From contig JAUXUI010000011.1 of NCBI GenBank assembly GCA_030681035.1, positions 1 through 52,536 of the forward strand: a stretch of 52,536 nucleotides of DNA, given 5' to 3'. Position 1 is the stretch's first letter; each line of letters starts with the position of its first letter. The DNA comes from Lysobacteraceae bacterium. GTDB taxonomy: Bacteria; Pseudomonadota; Gammaproteobacteria; Xanthomonadales; Xanthomonadaceae. Below are positions 34,566-44,190 of the stretch, piece after piece. Below the pieces are notes generated by a model. The model searched no databases. It was given only the letters and a program-made list of their open reading frames with translations, and was not told the DNA's origin. The translations under genes were made by a program, and so were the position numbers.

Positions 34566-35297
34566 TCAGGGAAGGGTGATTTCGGTGGTTTGGGTGTGGC
34601 GGCTGCGGCGCGCCAGCCAGGCCACGCCGCGCAGGTCGGCAATGCCCACCCACAGCCGGTTCCACATGCCGTATTTGGAGATGCCGGTGGTGCGCGGGCG
34701 GTGGTTGACCGGCACCGAGACGGTCTGCCAGCCAGCGCGGTGGATCAGCGCCGGCAGGAAGCGGTGCATGTGATCGAAATACGGCAGTTCCAGAAAGATG
34801 GTGCGCTCGAACAGTTTGATGCCGCAACCGGTGTCCGGGGTGGCATCGCGCAACAAGCGGCTGCGCACGGCGTTGGCGATGGTAGAGCTGATGCGTTTGT
34901 TGAAGCTGTCGCGGCGGTTCACCCGCCAACCGGCAAACAGCTTGACTTGTGAGGCGGCTTTGTCGCGCGCGGCAAGCAATTTGGGAATGTCGGCGGGGTC
35001 GTTCTGACCATCGCCATCGAGAGTGGCAATCCATGGCGCGCGCGCGGCCTTTACGCCGTTGCGCACGGCGGTGCTCTGCCCGGCCTGCTGCTGGTGGCGA
35101 ATAACGCGCAGCTCGGGGGTGACGCGCATGGCGGCGCGCAATGCCGCAGCAGTAGCGTCGGTGCTGGCGTCGTCAACATGGATGATTTCGAAGCTGATCC
35201 GGCCACGCAAGGCGGCGACGATCTCGCCGATCAGTGGCGCGATGTTGTCCTGCTCGTTGTGTACCGGCACTACCACCGACAGTGACGGTTCGCTCAT
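34566..35297 (-). CDS. family 2 glycosyltransferase (polyprenyl-phosphate sugar transferase-like)
   Basis: A 243-residue GT-A enzyme of the dolichol-phosphate-mannose synthase/ArnC type. The opening SLSVVVPVHNEQDNIAPLI, the IIHVDDASTDAT block, the metal motif TLDGDGQNDPADI and the acceptor region RRDSFNKRISSTIANAVRSR are all present. It lacks the C-terminal membrane segments of ArnC; the neighbouring LAB_N protein may supply the membrane anchor. The ATG at 35297 gives the normal start. It transfers a sugar from a nucleotide donor to a lipid carrier; the sugar is not known. Confidence 0.9.
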   Translation of the reverse strand: MSEPSLSVVVPVHNEQDNIAPLIGEIVAALRGRISFEIIHVDDASTDATAAALRAAMRVTPELRVIRHQQQAGQSTAVRNGVKAARAPWIATLDGDGQNDPADIPKLLAARDKAASQVKLFAGWRVNRRDSFNKRISSTIANAVRSRLLRDATPDTGCGIKLFERTIFLELPYFDHMHRFLPALIHRAGWQTVSVPVNHRPRTTGISKYGMWNRLWVGIADLRGVAWLARRSRHTQTTEITLP

Positions 35298-35371
35298 GAA
35301 CTGCTCCGACTCATTGACCGCAAGGGGGCGCAAGTATGCCCCCGAGCGCACTGTTTTGCATGCAAACGCGG

Positions 35372-36253
35372 TCAGTTCTGGCCGCGTACGCGTTCAAGAA
35401 TGCCTTCCAACGTATCCAGGCCGTGGTAATGGATCACCACTTTGCCGCGCCCGCCACGGCCTTGTTGCACGGCGACGCGGGCATTGAGTATTTCACTCAG
35501 CTCGCGCTCAAGCGTGGCCACATCGGGGTCGGTTTTTTTGCTCGCCATCGGTTTGCTGGCGGGCTTGCCGTGGGTGATGGCGTGTACCCGGCGCTCGATC
35601 TCACGTACCGACATGCCACTCGCCGCCGCCTCGCGCGCCAATGCACCGGCAGCTTCAGCCGGCAATGCCAGCAACGCGCGGGCATGGCCCATTTCGATGA
35701 GGTGTTGCTCCAGCAGGCGGCGTACGTCCGGCGGCAGGTCTAGCAGACGCAGCAGATTGGATACCGCCGCACGCGAGCGGCCTACGGCATCGGCGGCCTG
35801 CTGGTGGGTAAGGCTGAACTCGTCGATCAGGCGATGCAGTGCCTGCGCTTCTTCCAGCGGGTTGAGGTCTTCGCGCTGAATGTTTTCGATCAGCGCCATG
35901 GCGATGACGCTGCGATCATCCACCTCGCGCAACACCACCGGCACATCGCTCAGGCCAGCCAGTTGCGCGGCCCGCCAGCGGCGTTCACCGGCAATGATCT
36001 CGTAGCTGTCCTTGCCCTGCGAGCGCACCACGATCGGCTGAATCAAGCCCTGTGCGCGGATCGAATCGGCAAGCTCGGCGAGGCGCTCGGGGTCCATGCC
36101 GGTGCGCGGCTGATAGCGGCCCGGCTTGAGAAACTCGACCGGCACCGTGCGCAGGCTGTCACTCTCGTTATCGGGCTCCTCGCGCGCACCCTGGTTGCCG
36201 CTGCCCAGCAGCGCATCCAGGCCCCGGCCGAGGCCGCGCTTTTTGGTTGCCAT
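35372..36253 (-). CDS. parB: chromosome-partitioning protein ParB
   Basis: A 293-residue ParB/Spo0J. The N-terminus KKRGLGRGLDALLG is the ParA-interacting segment. The ParB core (about residues 36-125) has GRYQPRTGMDPERLAELADS, YEIIAGERRWRAAQLAG (a CTPase motif GERR) and ENIQREDLNPLEEAQA. A helix-turn-helix follows (LTHQQAADAVGRSRAAVSNL), then a C-terminal dimer domain. It binds parS sites and loads condensin near the origin. Its ATG shares a base with the parA stop (TGATG). I saw no canonical parS in the window. Confidence 0.96.
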   Translation of the reverse strand: MATKKRGLGRGLDALLGSGNQGAREEPDNESDSLRTVPVEFLKPGRYQPRTGMDPERLAELADSIRAQGLIQPIVVRSQGKDSYEIIAGERRWRAAQLAGLSDVPVVLREVDDRSVIAMALIENIQREDLNPLEEAQALHRLIDEFSLTHQQAADAVGRSRAAVSNLLRLLDLPPDVRRLLEQHLIEMGHARALLALPAEAAGALAREAAASGMSVREIERRVHAITHGKPASKPMASKKTDPDVATLERELSEILNARVAVQQGRGGRGKVVIHYHGLDTLEGILERVRGQN

Positions 36254-37035
36254 CAGTTGCTCTCCTTGGCCGCTTTGCGTTCGCGGCGCACGATCTCGCC
36301 GGCGAGGCCCAGATAGGCCACGCTGCCGCGCGAGCTGCGATCATAGCCAACGATGCTCTGGCCGAAGCTGGGCGCTTCGGCCAGCCTCACATTGCGCGGC
36401 ACGATGGTGCGAAACACGGTGTCGCCGAAGTGGCGGATCAGGTCGCCGCTGACCGCATTGGCGAGGTTGTTGCGGACATCGAACATGGTGCGCAGGATGC
36501 CGTCGATCTCCAGCGCCGGATTGACATGCTGCTTGAGCGATTCGATGGTATCGATCAGGGCGCTGAGGCCTTCAAGCGCATAGTATTCGCACTGCATCGG
36601 CACCAGCACACCATCGGCGGCAGCCAGTGCGTTGAGGGTGAGCAACGATAACGCCGGCGGACAGTCGATCAGGATGTATTGGTAGCGATCACGAATCGGC
36701 GCCAGCGCCAGCTTGAGTTTCTGTTCGCGCGCCAGCGCACTCATCAAGCGCACTTCGGCGGCGGTCAGGTCGATATTGCTGGGCAGCAGGTCGAAGCCCT
36801 CGGCGGTGGGCACGATGGCGCTGGCGGCGTCGCATTCGCCGAGCAGCACTTCGCAGGCGGAGGCTTTCAGCTCACGCTTGTTCACCCCCGAGCCCATGGT
36901 GGCGTTGCCCTGCGGGTCGATGTCGATCAGCAGCACCTTGCGCGGGGTCTGTGCCAGTGCCGCAGCAAGATTCACCGCAGTGGTGGTTTTGCCGACGCCG
37001 CCTTTCTGGTTGGCGATGGCGATGATGCGGTTCAT
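36253..37035 (-). CDS. parA: chromosome-partitioning ATPase ParA
   Basis: A 260-residue chromosomal ParA/Soj. The Walker A is [20 protein letters not shown] at residues 6-25, A' is [15 protein letters not shown], and Walker B is [20 protein letters not shown]. It has no N-terminal DNA-binding extension, as expected for the chromosomal type. The ATG at 37035 overlaps the rsmG stop (ATGA), and its own stop overlaps parB. The order rsmG-parA-parB is the classic origin-proximal cluster. Confidence 0.97.
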   Translation of the reverse strand: MNRIIAIANQKGGVGKTTTAVNLAAALAQTPRKVLLIDIDPQGNATMGSGVNKRELKASACEVLLGECDAASAIVPTAEGFDLLPSNIDLTAAEVRLMSALAREQKLKLALAPIRDRYQYILIDCPPALSLLTLNALAAADGVLVPMQCEYYALEGLSALIDTIESLKQHVNPALEIDGILRTMFDVRNNLANAVSGDLIRHFGDTVFRTIVPRNVRLAEAPSFGQSIVGYDRSSRGSVAYLGLAGEIVRRERKAAKESN

Positions 37036-37703
37036 GGATGACTCCCTTGGCACGGCGCGCTGGCGCGCGTCACGACGATCAGATGACGCGCAGCACTATC
37101 GCCGGGAATGGCGAGCACATGGCTGGCCTGCACCTGCCAGGGCGCAGGCAGGGCAGCAATTTCGTCGGCCGGATACTGGCCTTTCATCGCCAGCAACTGC
37201 CCCCCGGGTTGCAGCAGGTCGCCGCCAAATTGCACCAGTTGCGCAAGAGTACCCAAGGCGCGCGCGGTAATACAGCCGTATGCGCCGGGTTCATTGAGTT
37301 GCTCGGCCCGCGATTGCGCCACGCGCACATTGGCAAGCCCCAGCTGGCGCACCACTTCACGCAGGAAGCGGGCCTTTTTACCATTGCTCTCAACCACAGT
37401 AACGGCCAGCTCCGGTCGCGCCAGCGCCAGCACAATACCGGGCAGGCCGGCGCCGCTGCCGAGATCGGCCAGCGGCCCGGCCGGCAGCCACGGCAGGATG
37501 CTTAGCGAATCGAGCAGGTGCCGTGACAGCATCTGGTGCGGATCGCGCACGGCAGTGAGGTTGTAGGCGTGGTTCCACTGATTGAGCAGCGCAAGGTAAT
37601 CAAGCAGCCGTGGCGCCAGCCCGGGCACGCTCAGGCCGAGCATGGCCATGCCCCGCTCCAATTCAGGCGCCAGTTCAGGCTGCAATGCGATCAATGGGTT
37701 CAC
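37032..37703 (-). CDS. rsmG: 16S rRNA (guanine-527-N7)-methyltransferase
   Basis: A 223-residue RsmG/GidB. The blocks [33 protein letters not shown], the SAM motif [16 protein letters not shown] and [19 protein letters not shown] are present. The GTG at 37703 is chosen because it gives the usual short N-terminal stretch before the first helix; a TTG ten codons earlier is also in frame. Neither has a clear Shine-Dalgarno. The stop overlaps parA. Confidence 0.94.
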   Translation of the reverse strand: MNPLIALQPELAPELERGMAMLGLSVPGLAPRLLDYLALLNQWNHAYNLTAVRDPHQMLSRHLLDSLSILPWLPAGPLADLGSGAGLPGIVLALARPELAVTVVESNGKKARFLREVVRQLGLANVRVAQSRAEQLNEPGAYGCITARALGTLAQLVQFGGDLLQPGGQLLAMKGQYPADEIAALPAPWQVQASHVLAIPGDSAARHLIVVTRASAPCQGSHP

Positions 37704-37768
37704 CGCGTGGCCGATGTTGAAGCAGACCGGCAAGTTTAGCAGCCTGCCGGGCTTTGGCGGTGCGGCAC

Positions 37769-38236
37769 TCAGCCCGGATACACTGCGCAGCGGATCACGC
37801 GCAGGCCAAGCGCGTTGACCCGCCGGTTGACCTCGTGCTTGAGCGATTCGGCCAGCGCTACCATGCCCTTGTCGGGCGCGTTCTGGCCATGCAGTGCTTG
37901 CAGGGCATCGTGCGTTTGCTGCTGGATCAGTGCATCGACATCGTCCAGCACAGCGCCGGTGCGGGTTGGGTCGAGAATCTGGTAATACAGATCGGCACTG
38001 GCCGCAGGGCCATTGAGTGCCATCGGCACCGCCACATGATGGCCGATCAGGCTGACGTGGTGACCAATGCGATCAAAGCCGGGCAGCACCCAGCGCAGGC
38101 CGGGGCCAAGGGTGCGCCGATAACGGCCAAAACGATGCACGGTAAACACCTGCCCCTGCGGCACGCGGCGTAGCCCGGCGACCGCCACGGTAGCCAAAAC
38201 CACGACACTAGCCAGCAGGAAGGTGAAGACGGTCAT
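37769..38236 (-). CDS. short SPFH/Band-7 domain membrane protein
   Basis: A 155-residue protein. Residues 1-24 (MTVFTFLLASVVVLATVAVA) form one membrane segment, followed by the SPFH start VPQGQVFTVHRFGRYRRTLG and PGLRWVLPGFDRIGHHVSL. It stops near VNALGLRVIRCAVYPG, about where the SPFH core ends, so it lacks the long coiled-coil tail of stomatins (usual length 250-310). It lies 65 bases upstream of rsmG on the same strand. It may be a naturally short form or a gene truncated at its 3' end; I cannot decide. Confidence 0.8.
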   Translation of the reverse strand: MTVFTFLLASVVVLATVAVAGLRRVPQGQVFTVHRFGRYRRTLGPGLRWVLPGFDRIGHHVSLIGHHVAVPMALNGPAASADLYYQILDPTRTGAVLDDVDALIQQQTHDALQALHGQNAPDKGMVALAESLKHEVNRRVNALGLRVIRCAVYPG

Positions 38237-38395
38237 GATAATCGCCAATATTCAATGAGTTGAAAGGATGTTATGTGTCGCATATTAATAACACACGCTA
38301 ACTTTATCTGAAATTAACGGGATATTTACGCAAAGCCGGTCACCCATCACGCCACGGCCTGTCGTAAGGTGGTGTGATCGCATGGGAGCAACGGC
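38237..38395. promoter_or_regulatory. AT-rich divergent promoter region
   Basis: The 38240-38330 segment is strikingly AT-rich against its GC-rich surroundings (for example GCATATTAATAACACACGC and TTTATCTGAAATTAACGGGA). It separates the divergent SPFH and epimerase genes. GTGT...ACAC flanks ATATTAATA at about 38275-38296, which could be an operator. No defined promoter pair can be assigned with confidence. Confidence 0.4.
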
Positions 38396-39385
38396 ATGGC
38401 AAATGTCCTGATTACGGGTGCCTCTGGTTTTCTAGGTCGGCATCTGGCGCAACAACTGAAGGCGGAAGGTCACAATGTGTTTGGCCTGTCACGCTCGGTG
38501 CGCGCCGACACCATTCTGGTCGCGGACGCGGTAACACCGGTGCGCGGCGACCTGTTGCAACCCGAGCAACTGGCGGCTGCCTTTGCGCAGCGGTTCGATG
38601 CGGTATTCCATACCGCCGCCGACACCAGCCAGTGGGCACCCAACGATGCCCGTCAGACCCGGGTCAACGTGGAAGGTTCGCGGGCGCTGGCCGAGGCGGC
38701 GCTGGCAGCCGGCGTGTCAGCATTCATCCACACTTCCAGCGTGTCGGCGTATTCGCATCTGGTGCATGGCACCCTGCGTGAGGATGTGCCCGAGCGCGGC
38801 GGCGAAAGCTGGATCACCTACGAACGCACCAAGCACTTGGGCGAACAGGCCGTGCGCGCGGTTGCTGCACGCGGCCTGCCGCTGGTGGTGTTGCAGCCGG
38901 CGCATATCCTCGGCCCGGGCGACACCAACAACTGGTCGCGGCTGATTCGCCTGATCGATCAGGGCAAGTTGCCCGGCGTGCCACCGGGTTCGGGCTCGTT
39001 CGCCGATGTGCGTGAGGTGGCGCGAGCACAGGTGCGCGCCTGGCAGCGCAAACGCTTCGGTGAAACCTACCTGCTCGGTGGCGAACACTTGCGTTTTCTC
39101 GAACTGGTCACCCGCGTTGGCAGCCAGCTCGGGCGCAAAACCCCATCACGCGCGACCCCGGGCTGGGCATTGATGGCGTGGGCGCGGGTGGTGGATGCGC
39201 TGTCGCGCATCACCCGCCGCGAGCCGGATATCACTCCGCGTGCGGCAATGTTCGTGATCCACGATCTGATCGTGGATTCAAGCAAGGCGCAGCGCGAACT
39301 GGATTACGTGATCACGCCGATGGGTCGCTTGCTCGATGACACCATCGCCTGGCTGCGATCGGAGAACCTGCTGCGGCGTGAATGA
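38396..39385 (+). CDS. NAD(P)-dependent extended SDR (epimerase/dihydroflavonol-reductase-like)
   Basis: A 329-residue extended SDR. The cofactor motif is VLITGASGFLGRHLAQQL at residues 4-21, with the catalytic Ser in IHTSSVSAY and Tyr/Lys in YERTKHLGE. The middle HILGPGDTNNWSRLI and the C-terminal substrate region resemble dihydroflavonol-4-reductase or sugar epimerase relatives. I compared it mentally with OleD of the olefin pathway and do not find that family's blocks, so it is not assigned to the oleA pathway. Substrate unknown. It is flanked by a repeat-rich region downstream. Confidence 0.88.
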   Translation: MANVLITGASGFLGRHLAQQLKAEGHNVFGLSRSVRADTILVADAVTPVRGDLLQPEQLAAAFAQRFDAVFHTAADTSQWAPNDARQTRVNVEGSRALAEAALAAGVSAFIHTSSVSAYSHLVHGTLREDVPERGGESWITYERTKHLGEQAVRAVAARGLPLVVLQPAHILGPGDTNNWSRLIRLIDQGKLPGVPPGSGSFADVREVARAQVRAWQRKRFGETYLLGGEHLRFLELVTRVGSQLGRKTPSRATPGWALMAWARVVDALSRITRREPDITPRAAMFVIHDLIVDSSKAQRELDYVITPMGRLLDDTIAWLRSENLLRRE

Positions 39386-39848
39386 GGCAATGACGCGATG
39401 CCGCGATGCCGCGATGGGTTTCGGTCGCTTTGCGACAGCGTTCGCTGCACCCATCCTACGGACTCGGGACTCGGGACTCGGGAAAGGCGTAAAGCTTTCG
39501 GTACGCAAAGGACGCAAATGCAGCGACGTAGGATGGGTAGAGCGTAGCGAAACCCATCATTGCCAGATGTTGTCGATGGGTTTCGCTGCGCTCTACCCAT
39601 CCTACGAACTGCATGGATGCAGGACGACTGCATGGATGCAGGAGGTAGAGCAACGCAGGTGCAGTTGCCGAGGTAGAGCCGCGTCTGGAACAGCGGCCGA
39701 GAGCATCGCAGGAGCAGTTGCCGGATGCACAGGAGGGGCCGCGCTTCGCGCTAACGGACTACAACTGTGGGCGACCGAGCGCGCGGCCAATTTTTGTAGG
39801 AGCCCACCCTGTGGGCGACCGAGCGAGCGGCTTCGCACGCCGGCTACA
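39386..39848. repeat. repeat-rich intergenic region between the epimerase and purD
   Basis: No gene. It holds, in order: a short tandem of GCGATGCC (about 39394-39416); three GGACTCG units (39460-39482); a 78-bp palindromic pair of GTAGGATGGGTAGAGCG (39528-39605); TGCATGGATGCAGGA direct repeats (about 39611-39645); and a REP unit TGTAGGAGCCCACCCTGTGG-GCGACC (39795-39820) with a degenerate copy before it. The hairpins may end transcription of both convergent genes. Confidence 0.75.
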
Positions 39849-41132
39849 TCACACCTCGCGCGCGATCGCGCGCCAGCCGATGTCATGGCGGTAAAACGCG
39901 CCATCCCAGTGAAGCTGCGTGACCGCTTGGTTGGCACGTTGCTGCGCGTCGCCAACGCTAGCGCCGAGCGCGCACACGCACAGTACGCGACCACCGCTGG
40001 TCAGCACGCGCTCGCCGTCGCGCCGGGTGCCGGCCTGAAACACCTTGACCCCGGGTGCGAACACGCTGTCGAGGCCATCGATCACATCACCGGTGCGCGG
40101 GGTGTCGGGGTAATTCGCGGCGGCCATCACCACGCCCAGTGCCGGACGCGGGTCCCACTGCGCCTGCACGGTATCAAGCGTGCCAGCGAGTGCCGCTTCG
40201 ATAAGCTCCAGCAGATCCGATTGCAGACGCAATAGGATCGGCTGCGTTTCCGGATCACCAAAACGCACATTGAACTCGATCACCCGCGGCGTACCGTCCG
40301 CGTCGATCATCAAACCAGCGTAGAGAAAACCGGTGAACGGCACGCCATCGGCGGCCATGCCGCGCACGGTGGGCTCGATCACCTCGCGCATCACCCGCGC
40401 ATGCACCTCGGGGGTGAGCACCGGCGCCGGCGAATACGCACCCATGCCGCCGGTATTGGGGCCGCTATCGCCATCACCGACGCGCTTGTGATCCTGGCTG
40501 CTGGCCATCGGCAGTGCGTGGCTACCATCGACCAGCGCGATGAAGCTGGCCTCCTCGCCTTCGAGAAATTCCTCGATCACCACGCGCGCGCCGGCATCGC
40601 CATAGGCGTTGCTGGCCAGCATGTCGTGCAGCGCCGCTTCGGCTTCGGCCAGATTCAACGCCACCACCACACCCTTGCCAGCGGCCAGGCCATCGGCCTT
40701 GATCACGATCGGCGCACCCTGCGCGCGCACATGTGCCAGCGCCGCCGGCAATTCGGCGAATACCGCATAGCTGCCGGTGGCGATGCCATGGCGTTGCAAA
40801 AACTGTTTGGCGTACGCCTTGCTGCCTTCGAGCTGTGCGGCAGCGGCACTGGGGCCGAATACGCGCAAGCCCGCCGCACGGAAGCGATCCACCACGCCTG
40901 CAACCAAGGGCGCCTCGGGGCCAACCACGGTGAGATCGACGCCTTCGCGCTGCGCCAGCGCCAGCAGCGCGTCGATATCGGTGGCGGCCACCGCGACGTT
41001 GCGACACTTGGCCTCGGTCGCGGTACCGGCATTGCCGGGTGCCACCAGCACTTCACGCACGCGCGTGGATTGCGCCAGCTTCCACGCCAGCGCATGTTCG
41101 CGCCCACCGTTGCCGATCACCAGCAGTTTCAT
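39849..41132 (-). CDS. purD: phosphoribosylamine-glycine ligase
   Basis: A 427-residue ATP-grasp enzyme that makes glycinamide ribonucleotide in purine synthesis. The opening [20 protein letters not shown] is the family start. The ATP-grasp blocks [40 protein letters not shown] and GAYSPAP, and [20 protein letters not shown], are complete. The ATG at 41132 lies 22 bases after purH, so the two form an operon. Confidence 0.97.
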   Translation of the reverse strand: MKLLVIGNGGREHALAWKLAQSTRVREVLVAPGNAGTATEAKCRNVAVAATDIDALLALAQREGVDLTVVGPEAPLVAGVVDRFRAAGLRVFGPSAAAAQLEGSKAYAKQFLQRHGIATGSYAVFAELPAALAHVRAQGAPIVIKADGLAAGKGVVVALNLAEAEAALHDMLASNAYGDAGARVVIEEFLEGEEASFIALVDGSHALPMASSQDHKRVGDGDSGPNTGGMGAYSPAPVLTPEVHARVMREVIEPTVRGMAADGVPFTGFLYAGLMIDADGTPRVIEFNVRFGDPETQPILLRLQSDLLELIEAALAGTLDTVQAQWDPRPALGVVMAAANYPDTPRTGDVIDGLDSVFAPGVKVFQAGTRRDGERVLTSGGRVLCVCALGASVGDAQQRANQAVTQLHWDGAFYRHDIGWRAIAREV

Positions 41133-41154
41133 TGCGTCATCCATCGTTGGCAAA

Positions 41155-42729
41155 TCAATGGCGGAAATGGCGGCGGCCGCTGAACACCATCGCCATGCCA
41201 TGTTCATTGGCGGCGGCAATGACCTCGCTATCGCGCATCGATCCGCCGGGTTGGATCACTGCCGCGATGCCGGCCTCGGCAGCAGCATCGATACCGTCGC
41301 GGAACGGGAAAAACGCATCGGATGCCATCACTGCCCCGGCCACTGCCAGCCCGGCTTCCTGCGCCTTGATCCCGGCAATGCGGGCACTGATCACACGGCT
41401 CATCTGGCCGGCACCAATGCCGATGGTCTGTTGCCCGCGTGCATAGACGATGGCATTGGATTTCACGTACATCGCCACTTTCCAGGCGAACAGCAAATCC
41501 TGAAATTGCGCAGCGTCGGGCTGGCACGCACTGACCACGGTGAGATCGCTCACGCCCAGCGCATCGGAGTCGGCATCCTGCACCAGCAGGCCGCCAGCGA
41601 TGCGCTGGTAGTCGAGCCCAACCGCGACCGGGCTGTTGCCGGTGGCCAGCACGCGCACGTTGGGCTTGCTGGCGAAAAGCGCCAAGGCATCGGTGTCGAT
41701 TTCCGGCGCGATAACCACTTCCACGAACTGCCGGCGTAGGATGTCGCCTGCGGTTTGCGCATCGAGTGGCCGGTTGAAAGCAATGATGCCGCCGAATGCC
41801 GAGGTCGGGTCGGTGGCAAAGGCGCGCGCGTAAGCGACGCCAATATGCTCGGCCACGGCGACCCCGCAGGGGTTGGCGTGCTTGACGATGACGCAGGCCG
41901 GCGCGGTGAACGCCTGTACACATTGCAGTGCGGCGTCGGCATCGCCGAGATTGTTGTAACTCAACGCCTTGCCGGCCAGCACGCGGGCAGCGGCCACTGT
42001 GCCCAGCGCGGCGCCGGCTTCGCTCTGCACGTACAGCGCGCCGCGCTGATGCGGGTTTTCGCCGTAACGCAGCGACGATGCCAGTTGCAGCGACAGGTGC
42101 AGGCTGTGCGGCCAGGCTTCCGGCTGCTCGGGGTCGTGCGCACGCGGCGACAGCCATTGTGCAATCTGGCCGTCGTAACGGCTGGTGTGGGCGTAAGCCT
42201 TGGCGGCCAGCGCACGGCGCTGCGCCGGCTCGGTGCCGCCGGCGCGAATCGCATCAAGCAGTGCGCGGTAATCGGCGGGATCGACGACTACGCTCACTCG
42301 CGCATGATTCTTGGCCGCTGCGCGCAACATTGCCGGGCCGCCGATGTCGATATTTTCAATCGCCTCGTCGTAGCGGCAATCGGCTCGCGACACCGTCGCC
42401 GCAAACGGATACAGATTGACCACCAGCAGGTCGATGGCGGCAATCCCGTGTTCGGCCATCACCGCATCGTCGGTTTCAGCGCGACCGAGCAGACCACCGT
42501 GAATCACCGGATGCAGGGTCTTGACCCGGCCATCCATGATTTCCGGAAACCCGGTTACCGAGCTGACATCGGTGACGGCAATGCCCGCGGCACGAAGCGC
42601 CAGTGCGGTACCGCCGGTGGACATCAATTCAACACCCAGCGATGCCAGCGTCTGGGCCAGGTCGATCAGGCCGGTCTTGTCGGAAACGGAAAGCAGGGCG
42701 CGGCGAATGGGTTGGCGAACAGCGGACAT
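41155..42729 (-). CDS. purH: bifunctional AICAR formyltransferase / IMP cyclohydrolase
   Basis: A 524-residue enzyme catalysing the last two steps to IMP. The N-terminal cyclohydrolase (to about residue 200) has [36 protein letters not shown] and [11 protein letters not shown]. The C-terminal transformylase has [15 protein letters not shown], the KHANPCGVA catalytic block and [19 protein letters not shown]. The ATG at 42729 is used; a TTG two codons earlier is in frame. It lies 263 bases downstream of fis, with REP units between. Confidence 0.97.
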   Translation of the reverse strand: MSAVRQPIRRALLSVSDKTGLIDLAQTLASLGVELMSTGGTALALRAAGIAVTDVSSVTGFPEIMDGRVKTLHPVIHGGLLGRAETDDAVMAEHGIAAIDLLVVNLYPFAATVSRADCRYDEAIENIDIGGPAMLRAAAKNHARVSVVVDPADYRALLDAIRAGGTEPAQRRALAAKAYAHTSRYDGQIAQWLSPRAHDPEQPEAWPHSLHLSLQLASSLRYGENPHQRGALYVQSEAGAALGTVAAARVLAGKALSYNNLGDADAALQCVQAFTAPACVIVKHANPCGVAVAEHIGVAYARAFATDPTSAFGGIIAFNRPLDAQTAGDILRRQFVEVVIAPEIDTDALALFASKPNVRVLATGNSPVAVGLDYQRIAGGLLVQDADSDALGVSDLTVVSACQPDAAQFQDLLFAWKVAMYVKSNAIVYARGQQTIGIGAGQMSRVISARIAGIKAQEAGLAVAGAVMASDAFFPFRDGIDAAAEAGIAAVIQPGGSMRDSEVIAAANEHGMAMVFSGRRHFRH

Positions 42730-42812
42730 GGACAACAGCCATCGGTGGAAAGCGGGCCATTATATCGGCGAACCTCTCGAAACCGCCCGATCGGCCTGCC
42801 GGCAGGCAGGCA

Positions 42813-42920
42813 GGTCGCCCACAGGGTGGGCTCCTACAAGGGTGCTTCAAGGCGTTTGTGGGAGCGCGCCTTGCGCGCGAAGCTGTCGCAAGATTGTTCG
42901 CCGGCAGGCCGGCTCCCACA
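42813..42920. repeat. REP units between purH and fis
   Basis: One GGTCGCCCACAGGGTGGGCT-CCTACA unit (42813-42838), followed by a facing doublet of GTGGGAGC...GCGAAG and TTCGCCGGCAGGCCGGCTCC-CAC (about 42859-42920). The latter matches the unit at about 8097-8121 inverted. Confidence 0.8.
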
Positions 42921-42992
42921 ACAGCACGGATTGGTACCAGCGAGTAACACAGTTGCTCCTACAGCCGCTCGTGGGGGGCACCAAGAAGCGGA

Positions 42993-43271
42993 TCAACCCA
43001 GGCCGTAAAGCTTGAGCTTCTTGCGCAAGGTGGCGCGGTTGATGCCCAGCGCCACCGCCGCGCAGCTTTGATTGCCGCCGCAATGGCGCATCACTTCTGA
43101 CAACAACGGTAGCTCCACTTCGCGCAGCACCACGTTGTAAAAGTCTTCCGGCGGCTGCTCGCCGAGATCCTGCAGGTAACGGCGCACCGCGCTGGCAACG
43201 CATTCGCGCAGTGACGGCTGCGCCGCTGCGCTGCCGGTAGTGGCGGCGCGCATCGATACGGGGGCATTCAC
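42993..43271 (-). CDS. fis: Fis-family DNA-binding protein
   Basis: A 92-residue nucleoid protein and transcription factor. The C-terminal helix-turn-helix is complete: [20 protein letters not shown] then [17 protein letters not shown]. The middle has [24 protein letters not shown] start at 43271 follows GGGAGAG at a good distance; an ATG at codon 7 is an alternative. The order fis-purH-purD is typical of xanthomonads. Confidence 0.95.
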   Translation of the reverse strand: MNAPVSMRAATTGSAAAQPSLRECVASAVRRYLQDLGEQPPEDFYNVVLREVELPLLSEVMRHCGGNQSCAAVALGINRATLRKKLKLYGLG

Positions 43272-43456
43272 AGACTCACTCTCCCAAAACGTGCAAGCAT
43301 CCGTTGCTCTGCGCGCACTACGGGGGTAGTTCGCGGTTTGGCAGTTTAACCCTATTCACCCTGACATGAGCAAGTGAATCTCATGTTGCCTCGAACAATA
43401 TTTCGACACGATGAAATATGTTGCGCGAGATCACTGGGTTAGCTGGAATTGAGTGC

Positions 43457-43500
43457 AAAAAACCGCAAGCGCGCGATGCAACTGATTGATGTGCGCTTGC
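43457..43500 (-). terminator. Rho-independent terminator after the DUF3426 gene
   Basis: Read on the minus strand: GCAAGCGC (43500-43493), a 20-base loop, GCGCTTGC (43472-43465), then GG and six T (43462-43457). The stem starts 21 bases after the DUF3426 stop codon. It separates the thr operon side from fis. Confidence 0.75.
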
Positions 43501-43521
43501 AAACGCAAGCAATTCAAGCAC

Positions 43522-44181
43522 TCAGTGAAATGCAAACTCAAACGAAAGCGTGTTGCGCCCAGGATCAAGCACATCCAGCCGCGCGTTGACGCTCTGCTCT
43601 GGCGCTACTGTGGTGCTGTCCGGCATTGCGCCAAGGTATTCGACGGCAGTAAAGCGCCGCGCGCCCGTCGCCGCGCCATTGATGTCGAGCAGCCGCAATT
43701 CCAGTTGCGGCCAAGCTTGCGCAAACGGCGCGCGATTACGAAAACTGGCGCGGATATGCAGTACGCCTGCAACATCCTGATGGGGCTGCACACTGCGCTC
43801 GATGACCACAAACGCAGCTGGCTGGTACCACGGGCTCAGCGTACAAGCACTGAACTCACACAGGCTTTCGACCCACGGCCGCCACCGCGCGTCCTGCGCC
43901 AGCGTGTCGCGCTCAACGAACAGCAATTGCAATGCAAGGCTCAGCGCCAACAGCGCGGCTACAGCCCGCCAGCGCGGGGTATGCCGTGGATGCAACGCAC
44001 GGGCAATGAAACCCGGCACTTCGGCTGGGCTGGCTGACGGTGACGACGGCAGATCAAACAGCGCAATCTGATTCGCGTCGGATGGCAACGGCGTTGCCGT
44101 TCCGCACGCTGGACAAATGCTGTCATCGTTGCGCAAACCGCGGCTACAGGCACCGCAATGGCGTGAGGTTAAAGCATGCAT
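43522..44181 (-). CDS. zinc-ribbon plus DUF3426 membrane protein
   Basis: A 219-residue protein. The N-terminus has a zinc ribbon of the CxxC...CxxC type (HCGACSRGL, DSICPACGTA). One membrane segment lies at about residues 69-88 (WRAVAALLALSLALQLLFVE). A periplasmic DUF3426 domain follows (ERSVQPHQDVAGVLHIRASF, PQLELRLLDINGAATGARRF). DUF3426 proteins commonly lie near fis and prmA; prmA is not here. It starts 9 bases after the thrC stop, so it is probably co-transcribed with thrABC. Function unknown. Confidence 0.9.
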   Translation of the reverse strand: MHALTSRHCGACSRGLRNDDSICPACGTATPLPSDANQIALFDLPSSPSASPAEVPGFIARALHPRHTPRWRAVAALLALSLALQLLFVERDTLAQDARWRPWVESLCEFSACTLSPWYQPAAFVVIERSVQPHQDVAGVLHIRASFRNRAPFAQAWPQLELRLLDINGAATGARRFTAVEYLGAMPDSTTVAPEQSVNARLDVLDPGRNTLSFEFAFH

Positions 44182-44190
44182 TGCTGCATT

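Noticed and set aside
35372-38236. parS sites or a replication origin near parAB
   Set aside because: I looked for TGTTTCACGTGAAACA-like palindromes and clusters of DnaA boxes and found none in the window. The gene order suggests the origin is near but not inside.
38396-39385. Epimerase as the missing OleD
   Set aside because: The protein lacks the OleD-type blocks I remember and is 20 kb from oleA. It is left as a generic extended SDR.
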